Below are positions 56,364 to 64,000 of a stretch of DNA of 64,000 nt, in pieces. Every line of letters starts with the position of its first letter. Position 1 is the first letter of the stretch. The notes under the pieces were generated by a model that made no database searches, was not told where the DNA came from, and saw nothing but the letters and a program-made list of their open reading frames with translations. The position numbers were made by a program, and so were the translations under genes. Source of the stretch: Desmodus rotundus (Eukaryota > Chordata > Mammalia > Chiroptera > Phyllostomidae); assembly GCF_022682495.2 (NCBI RefSeq), contig NC_071391.1, positions 113,381,195 through 113,445,194 on the forward strand, written 5' to 3'.

Positions 56364-59207
56364 TATGGGTATTTACAATGTTTAATATATGCATTACTTT
56401 ATGCTATTGGCTTAGAGGGCCTAAAATGAATAGCATCCGAGTAGCAGTAAGCTCACCTAGGTTTCTAGTATTATTTTCTTTAATAAACAGAACCAGAGCT
56501 TGATAGAGAAATGACTGATTATAACACTAGGATAGGAAATATAATAGATGATCCTGGAGCTCCTTGTAGTGTCAAAAAATAAAGTGCTAAAGAACAGGGT
56601 ATAACAAGGGCATATCACAGGAAGCAACTGAGGAAATTGCCAATGGTCAAAGCTGCAACAATTTGAGCAAAACAAGTCCTGTTTTATTGGGTTATAACCC
56701 AAAGTATAAAAGACATTCAAGTGTCCATACTAATGTAGATAAATGATTAATTTAATAAATGAGGAGAAAACAATCTCTCATACAGAAGAATTCAAAATAA
56801 TTTATCTAGATAGTCTGCCCTAAAGAAGATAGCATAACTCTCCGCTTGAGAAGAGAAAGATTGCTGTATTTTATTCAGCATTTTTAGGTGTTCTGTAGCT
56901 GGAAAAGTTTTCAGAATGTACAGTCTATTTTTCTGAGGTCTATAAATTTCACTGTCATCTAGTTTTTTTGTATTGTGGATGAAGAATTGATTCCTATGCT
57001 GATTTTTTCTTCTATACATAAACTCTTCTGTCTGTGTGGAGTATACATTGTTCTCTTTATTGTATGAGGTCATAAATTCCATAAAAATACAAGTGGTTTT
57101 TTTTAAGTTAGTATATCTGATCATCAAATCTTTTAATCTTAAAATTTAAGTTCTTCAAGTTGGACCTTTCTTATTTAATTTTCTTCCATGTGTTATTTCT
57201 TCTCTAACCTATTACTTCCTTCACGAACTACTCTTTTTAAATGTTATTTTTATTATTTTCCATGCAATAAATGATTTTCTTCAGTAATGGCTCACTTGTC
57301 ATTTTCCTACCTTATAGATCCTCCTTTAAAAGTATTTGCACTTTACTGTAAGAGATACCCTCTAGTTAAATTATTAGTTTGATTGTTCGTATTGTCCTTC
57401 TATTGTCTTACGACCTCTATTTGTAAAACTTACATAGCCTCTTGCAGAAGACAATTTTCTGGGACGTTCCTCTTCTGAATCTTCACAGAAGAGTTTCATT
57501 ACCCTGGTTCTGCATTGTTTATTCCCGGGCCCTAGGCTCTAACATTTAATTCTTTAAATTACTCTTCCATGGTTATCTTGATCTCACACTGCAAAGCAGT
57601 AAGTTGCTTATTATAAACCTCAGTTCATTGTCCAGTTTTTAAATGGTTTTCTCCATTTTCGATTGTCCAGAAATGGAAAATGTTTTCACCTTCACATCTT
57701 GATTTTTTTCTATTTTTTTTCTTAATTCTGTTTTAATTTTTAAATCATCAAAATCATGTGATGTACTATGTTTGCTCCTCCGCTGAAGCATCCAAAACTT
57801 TGTGGGGAGTTCTTTATATGAGTAGGTTTGAGGGCAGCACTATTTCTAAAAGCAGGAGACCTTATTGTAAGAGGGATAATGGGACTTAGACATGGAAGAC
57901 GCATTAGGAAACCGAGTTCTGGCTCCTATACAAGAAGCACAGAAGTTCAGTTTACCAGGTAGATATGAGTAAATCTGCTTACCTGTGTAAGTGATCTGTT
58001 TTATGTGACAGTAGCACGAGGTTTATCTTAATTGGCATATTGTGAATATGAAATTTATTCAAGGTCTTTTTTTAAATTTTTCCTTTGTTTGATGAGTATT
58101 GGGAAGGTTATTTTACATTTCTAACATCATTATAGGTGTTTTCAGTGGGATTTCAGTTACTTCACTAGGGGCAACTATTCGGACTCTCCTATCGTAGATA
58201 TCAGGATTCTTTGTTTTTCTGCAGATATACCTGATCTACCTAGCTGCTTCAGCTCAGGAATAGAATCTACAGAACTGTTTTCATTTCAAATTGCGTCTTT
58301 TAAGTATGCCTTCTATTATAATAGTATTTGGATTTTTAATGACCCATGTTTTAAAAGCTCATACATTTATCATGTTCAGAAACCAAACAGACAGACTTGG
58401 AAAAATATTATAACATAAAAAGATTACACACATTTTAGTGGGGCATTTAGATATCATATATGTTTGCTAATTAACCAGAAATTATGGTCAGAAATTCTTA
58501 AATGTAAAAGGTAAAATAATATAATATTCTCTATTTTGCCTACTTAGAATTTTTATTTTAGAGAGTAAATGAAAAATATCTAAAATAGTGCCACAGTGCT
58601 CACTTGCAAAACAAGGATTTTTAGTTGGTTAATTTATTGTTTAAAAGAGTATAGGTAATACAAATATTGGAAAAGGGAGAGCAAACATAACAATGGTAAA
58701 ATAAAAAAGCCTTATGCTTCTTAGGTAGCTTTCTGTTGGCCTCGTTTACATTCCTGCCCTGTACCAGACACATTTAGCATCAGTAAGCTGTCTTTATTTG
58801 CTTTTTTCCTGATCCCATGCGAGTTTTGACCTGTCAGCCACAATGGCAGCACTATGTTTCACTAGGTGTGCATGTATTCAAAACAAAACATAAACAAAAG
58901 AAGCATCAGTGATGCTCTCAGGATGTGAGAGGGTTGTCTAGGCACCAGCTGCTGCTTTCTCAACATCTCTACTGCTTACCAGGCAGAGAGTCAGAGTTTA
59001 TGCCCTCAGGTTCTGTTTAACTGGCATACCCAGTCATGACAATTAAAAATAAAAATGTGAGAAATTTTGTATTTGCAGAGGACCTAAGACCTAGCAAGAC
59101 TAAGATTGTGTTTTGGCTTCAAGTAAACTAATAAAGTTAATAAATAAATAGTATACAGACATATACTACACACACAGATTATTGTTCCTTAGGGAGATTT
59201 CTAATGG
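56364..59207. other. AT-rich intergenic sequence
   Basis: About 2.8 kb without a gene or a repeat I can name. The 111-codon minus frame 56,792-57,127 is lysine/asparagine-rich with no motif and is attributable to base composition. Confidence 0.45.
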
Positions 59208-59997
59208 AAGTTTGAGTTTTTTTCTTTCTAAAATAGTTTTTTTTATTATATTTTCCCATCACCATTTATCCCCCTTACATCCTCTTCCACCTCAACCCAT
59301 CCTCCTAACCCCTGAAATCACTGCATTGTTGTCCATGTCCCTGAGATTTTTTTTTATTTTTATTTATTTTTTTTGTGTGTGGCTAGATCTTTCCACCTCC
59401 CACCCCAACCAGAGCTGTCAGCCTGCTTGCTATCTATGAGTCTCTCTCTATTTTGCTTGTTAGTTCAGTTTCTTCGTTAGATTCCACATGTGAGTGAAAT
59501 CAGATGGTATTTGTCTTTCTCTGACTGGCTTCTTTCACTTAGCATAATGTTCTCTAGGACCATCCATGATATCACAAAGGGTAAAATTTTCTTCATTTTT
59601 AAGGCTGAGTGGTATTCCATTGTGTAAATACCCCATAGTTGTTTTATCCACTCATCTATCGATGAACACTTGGGCTTCTTCCGTATTGGCAATTGTCAAT
59701 AACACTGCAATGAACACAGGAGTGCTATGTTCTTTTGAATTAGTATTTCGGGGGGTTTTGTATAAATTCTCAGAGATGTAAACACTGGGTTATTAGGCAG
59801 TTCCATTTTTAATTTTTTGATGTAACTCATAGTGCTTACCACAGTGGCATCAGAAAAAATATTGCTATGAGCAATGTCTGAGATTTTATTGCCTATGTTT
59901 CTTCTGGAGTTCTTACGGTTTCATGCCTAACATTTAAGTCTTTAATCCATTTTCATTTTATTCTTGTGTGTGGTGTAAGAAAAAAGTTTGAGTTTTT
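59208..59997 (-). mobile_element. L1, antisense, internally deleted, 14-bp TSD
   Basis: The perfect repeat 'aagtttgagttttt' at 59,208-59,221 and 59,984-59,997 flanks 762 bp of antisense L1. From the left these are the tail, a 3' UTR, and the ORF2 C-terminus (minus frame 59,477-59,692 with IYTMEYHSAL and KDKYHLIS). At about 59,852 the sequence jumps to a region several hundred bases farther 5' in ORF2, in the same orientation. The 3' UTR differs from that of the young L1 copies, so it is another subfamily. Confidence 0.82.
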
Positions 59998-60319
59998 GAA
60001 CAGTGTTACATTCTAAATGTAACTGTTCCTCATTCTTAATCAACTATAGTTACCGATTAAAATATTTTTAAAAAATCATAGTAATTATTAATTGAATGAA
60101 ATGTATATAAGATGGCTTTTGATTTAAATGTTTAAGTAGCAATTTGGTTTACTTCAAGATGATTTGTTCCAGACTCCACAATAATTTGAATCATTACATA
60201 GTAAATATAACCTGTATATCATGGTTATAGGTAATATGTACTCTGACAGAAATCTCGCTATTGTCCTTGGCCATCTTACCAATAAGCACAGCAAATGCAT
60301 TTGATATGGAATTCTGTTC
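59998..60319. other. AT-rich, no feature recognised
   Basis: About 320 bp without a supportable feature. Confidence 0.5.
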
Positions 60320-60740
60320 CAGTTACTTATGGCTCCATAACAAACCATCTTCAAAACAGTGGCCTAAAACAACAAATGTATCACTATATATCATTATTTT
60401 GTGGCTTTGTGATAATGAGAGAAGTTCTGTGGGGGAATCTTTTCGCTCCAACATGGCATTGATCGGAGTAACTGCTGTCAACTTGTAGTCTGGATGGTCC
60501 CACATGGCTTTACTCACCTGAATGGCACGTTAGCAAAAACAGCCTGAAGACCTTGGCACAGCTAGGCCATTTTTTTCCTCCATGTCCCATGAGGGCCCCT
60601 CATGTGGTCTCTACAATAGGGTCCCAGACTTCCATGTCATCTGAGGGCTCCCAGAACAAGTGCTCTCAGAAACCTAGGGAGGTTCAGTAAGCCTTTCGAG
60701 ACTCAGCCTCTAAGGTCTCGGAGTAATATTTTGGCAATAT
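60320..60740 (+). repeat. Ancient interspersed repeat, family not assigned
   Basis: The signature 'ccataacaaacc' followed by 'agtggcctaaaacaacaaat', then 'tctgtgggggaatc' and 'gggcccctcatgtggtctct', recurs in mammalian genomes in this order. The overlapping opposed frames in it are not genes. Confidence 0.45.
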
Positions 60741-61539
60741 AACATTGCTCAGGCAGGTGTCTGAGGTCAATCCAGATTTCAGACAAGGGGGATTAGACCT
60801 TACCTCTCAGTGGGAGAAGTAGCAATGAATTTGAGGCCATCTTTAATATAACTGTATTTGATCCTTTTTCCTTAGCAGCTCTCTAAGGCATCCTAGGTAA
60901 GTGAAAAAATAAGTTTTCGTTTGTTTGTTTGGTTTTAACATCCAATAACTTTAGAAAACTCACTGGAAAGTGAAGTTTTTTGGCACTTGTAGGAATCAAA
61001 AAGTAATAAAGTTAAATATATAACCTTTCCTCTGAGGGTTAGAACATTATTAGGCAAAGCAAAGAAGATTCTGAATTATGAGATAGAAGAAGCTATAGAG
61101 GAAGTGAAGAAAAATGCAGTTGTCATGGTGAATCCGAAAGACACAATGGGAGGAGAGAGTGAGGAGGTAAATTAGGACATCATGAGATTAAACCCAGCAG
61201 TAGCAGAAAATTAGATCCCAAGCAACTCATCTGCTCCTTGGAAACTGTAGCCAATTCATTTTTTAGGTAGAAATTGCTTTTCTAAGCAAGACCTACAGTT
61301 GTAGAGGTTGGTTATAGTTAGGCTGTATATTTCATCTATTTGTTAATAATAATGCAAATTATATATTACATTATTTTACTTAAAATTTAAATAAAGGCTT
61401 AAATCTCAATGGCTTATTATATAATAACAAAGCCATAGAATAGCGGGAGAAACTGACAGAGCACATGCAGATTACCACCTTCAGGTTCAAAGTGGTTTTC
61501 AAAGGACGGCCTCAGCTTCAAGAAAGGGTTTGGTAGTTA
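60741..61539. other. Intergenic sequence, no feature recognised
   Basis: About 800 bp. No gene, RNA or repeat family recognised. Confidence 0.45.
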
Positions 61540-61669
61540 TACAGGGGTAGGCAAAAGTAGGTTTACACGTGTGAGTACATGAAACAGAGTATTCTTGTAT
61601 TACTATTTACTAATTATTGTATTATTTACTTGTATTAAAACTGTAAACCTACTTTAGCTCACTCCCGTA
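61540..61669 (+). mobile_element. 126-bp MITE with TA target duplication (copy 2)
   Basis: 61,542-61,667 between TA dinucleotides. The left end reads 'caggggtaggcaaaagtagg'. The right end (reverse complement) reads 'cgggagtgagctaaagtagg'. The centre is AT-rich and contains 'ttactaattattgtattatt'. Length and ends match copy 1 at 30,609-30,734. Confidence 0.82.
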
Positions 61670-62789
61670 TATACCGTCCTGGCATACAATGTCAGAACAG
61701 AGGGGTTTATAATTGTCAAAAAATAGGGATCACTGGAAGATAGCAAGCCTCTAGGAAATGGGAAGTTAAGAAGCCTAAGAAACCTTACATGCTTTGATTT
61801 AGTTATTTGGCTATTTAGAATATTAAAGTCAAAAGGAAAAAAAAAGAAAGTTCCTGTAAGCTTCAAATATCATCAGTGTCTGTAATTAAACATTCTACTT
61901 TCCATCCCAAAATGGGTTTTTTTAACCAATATATAGACCACGGAGGTAAACCAAAATGACCCAGAAAAATGCAGGGTTTTTGTCCAGAATACAGAATGTG
62001 ATCACTAAGTTCCCAGACCAAGGGCAGAGGACTTTAGCTCAGTCCCACTTGAAGTGACCAGGACATACAGAGGCACACTTGCTTGGAAGTTGATGTAATT
62101 GAGGTCATTCAAAACACCCATAATCTTTAATATGTGTCCACTAAGCTACAAGAATAAGGACATTTTCTCAAAGGTTTACATAGAGACATTCAAATTATTA
62201 ATTTAAGTAAAACATTTCTTTATAAAATGCTAATATTTAGCTGAGATATCTACCATGTGACAAGGACCATATTTACTTCACACACTTAATTCTGGTGGAG
62301 ATATTTGTGCCCTGGTCAAACAAATTGGTCTTTAAATAAAGAAATGACTTTTCCTCATTGGGTAAAGACACTTTAAGCCTACTTTGGTCTAAATGCCAGA
62401 ACTTTGAGTGTTTAATTAAAGTCCTTTTTTTTTCTAAAAAAAAATTATAAAATGACTCTTGAATTTTAATGGAGCTTGAAAAGTAGTGTTGAACAATATA
62501 GATATAAAGGTCAAGAAGCTTAACAATCATCATGCAGACAAGACAGATTGTGAAACTCGAGGGTTACCAAAGATGTCTTTCTAATAACACTACAGGCATT
62601 TTTCCCCGTGGACTACAAAGTCATTTATTTTTCTCCATTTACAAGAATCGAACAGAATAGAGATAGCTGTCAGGTCAAAAAAATATTTTTTTCTTATGGA
62701 CATTTAATCTATCACTATCTTAAATCTCCTTAATACTTTATTATTTTTAAAGAGTATAATTAATTAATTACATTCAAAGTCTTCTAATA
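61670..62789. other. AT-rich intergenic sequence
   Basis: About 1.1 kb with short frames only and no recognised feature. Confidence 0.45.
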
Positions 62790-62910
62790 CACATGTTTCT
62801 GACTTCTTAGACAAGAAAATAGACACAGAAGGAATAAACTCTCTGCTTAATATCACAAAGCTAGGCTTCAGGTATATCAGTCACATGGTCAAACATATCT
62901 TAGTCAAGGA
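62790..62910 (-). mobile_element. MIR SINE fragment, antisense
   Basis: 'agacaagaaaatagacacag' followed by 'taatatcacaaagctaggct' matches the antisense MIR core and 3' region in eroded form. Confidence 0.6.
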
Positions 62911-64000
62911 TAGGACCTTATGATCTCACCCTCTTATAGTTATTTTAAGAGAGCATTTAGCTGTTAACATAATAGATTTTGGTTTAGTTCTTCCACTTAC
63001 TTACATAAATGGAAATTTGTATAGTTCCAGCTAGGACACCAGAAAGATTCAAGAAAGATCCTTCTTCCTCACATTCATTCCAGAATTTGTTGCAGTGTGA
63101 ACAGTGTGAACAAAGACTGATTGCTGATCTGGATGATAAGATGAGAAGCAGAGGATTCAGCAGCATCAGGCTGAAGAGCCCGAGCTGGATTTTCTCATCA
63201 TATTTATTGAGCAGGAGAAGAATGAGGGCGGATAGCAATTCATTCAATGCAAAAAGCTACTGTTATCAATCACGTACACTCCCAGCAAGTATAGGCTTGA
63301 GTGTATATATAACCAAGGCTGTTCCATGCCTCTAGCGAATTTCAGGGAACAAGCAAGATTGTTCAGTTGTTGGCGGTGTGCCTCCAAGATAAGCCTGAAT
63401 GCCAGCTTGCTGGTCATGTCAGGGTGAACAACTCTTCCTTTGTTGCCCTTCTTTTCACCAGACTCATGCGTGAGAACAATTCATTTCTCAAGGTCTTCTT
63501 CCACAAGAATTAATTTCCAAAGTATTTTGCCAAAGAATCTAACTGAATTTGAAAGCTAGCAGCTCACATTGATCTACTCAGGTATAAAGATCCCTTCCAA
63601 TATGTATTAGTCTAGGTCAGGTCAACAAAATAAATCACACTCCAAATAGTTCAATAGATGGAATACATAAAACTGATACATAAGGAATGGTATTACCAGA
63701 ACCTAAAATCCTTGAAAAAGTGTAAACAAATGTGAGGGCTTACAACTACAGCTGTGTCCATGGAAGAAAGATCTTGTTCATGGGGGACTCAAACCACAGG
63801 AAATTGTACACGATGTCAGATACTCAGCCCCAAAAAGGCAAGAGTGAGGACATGAAATGCCCATCTTCTCATTTATCAATTCTAATGTAAAAGAACGTAC
63901 ACAAAGGTACCAAGTATAATAAATGTAGTTTGCAAGGACATCAGGCAGAATGGGGGAAGTTCAGAAAATGAATGTGAGCAAAGAGACGCAAAAGGGTCAA
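62911..64000. other. Intergenic sequence with one exon-like minus-strand frame
   Basis: The minus frame at about 62,984-63,256 is open for roughly 90 codons with a hydrophobic N-terminal part and a CSHCSHC cluster, and contains the donor-like 'ttatgtaagtaag'. It has no ATG at its start, no convincing acceptor, and a competing plus-strand frame of 108 codons, so I do not call a gene. 63,600-63,880 resembles an old repeat that I cannot name. Confidence 0.3.

Overview
This window is mammalian, most likely bat (Chiroptera), intergenic DNA. The best evidence is a set of tRNA-derived SINEs of the bat VES type. They have A-box and B-box promoter sequence, a 'ccctggctggtgtggct' head and, in some copies, a 3' end reading 'aaacatatcctc.ggtgagga'. 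Several L1 elements share a G-rich 3' UTR ending in 'caactgtaa.tgaacaacaataaaa'. The sequence is AT-rich. I recognise no intact protein-coding gene, tRNA, rRNA or CRISPR array. Almost every long open frame is an L1 remnant, its reverse-strand shadow, or chance. Family names come from memory of consensus sequences and were not checked against a library.

Layout: 1-2.6 kb holds an L1 with an inverted 5' end, a HAL1-like (ORF1 joined to a 3' module) element split by a nested L1 tail, and a 51-bp L1 micro-insertion. 3.7-9.3 kb holds old L1, L2 and hAT-type fragments and one antisense SINE. 13.6-15.4 kb holds a 1.14-kb antisense solo LTR and a SINE/L1 chimera with a perfect 16-bp target-site duplication (TSD). 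16.4-19.2 kb is a second inverted L1 with an HSP90AB1 processed pseudogene inside it. 20.8-22.8 kb holds a truncated L1 and an antisense class II-like solo LTR. 24.9-25.4 kb is an L1 tail that seems to carry a 3' transduction and a nested SINE. 30.6-32.2 kb holds a 126-bp MITE, a SINE and a third antisense LTR. 33.0-39.3 kb is the largest element, an L1 with a recognisable 5' end but an ORF1/ORF2 deletion. 45.7-46.3 kb is a mariner with a hAT-like insert. 52.6-55.0 kb is a long ancient repeat. 59.2-60.0 kb is an antisense L1 with a 14-bp TSD, and 61.5 kb has a second 126-bp MITE. The remaining DNA is AT-rich and mostly featureless to me.

The window's biology is that of L1 target-primed reverse transcription. 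The same machinery accounts for autonomous L1 copies, SINEs, a processed pseudogene, twin-primed inversions, extreme 5' truncation, a chimera and a probable 3' transduction. Cut-and-paste elements (mariner, 126-bp MITEs, hAT remnants) and ERV solo LTRs add a second layer. The strongest items for follow-up are the SINE/L1 chimera, the transduction, an in-frame TGA shared by two L1 copies of one subfamily, a 260-codon antisense frame leaving the L1 5' UTR, and a weak two-exon model at 47.4-48.1 kb.
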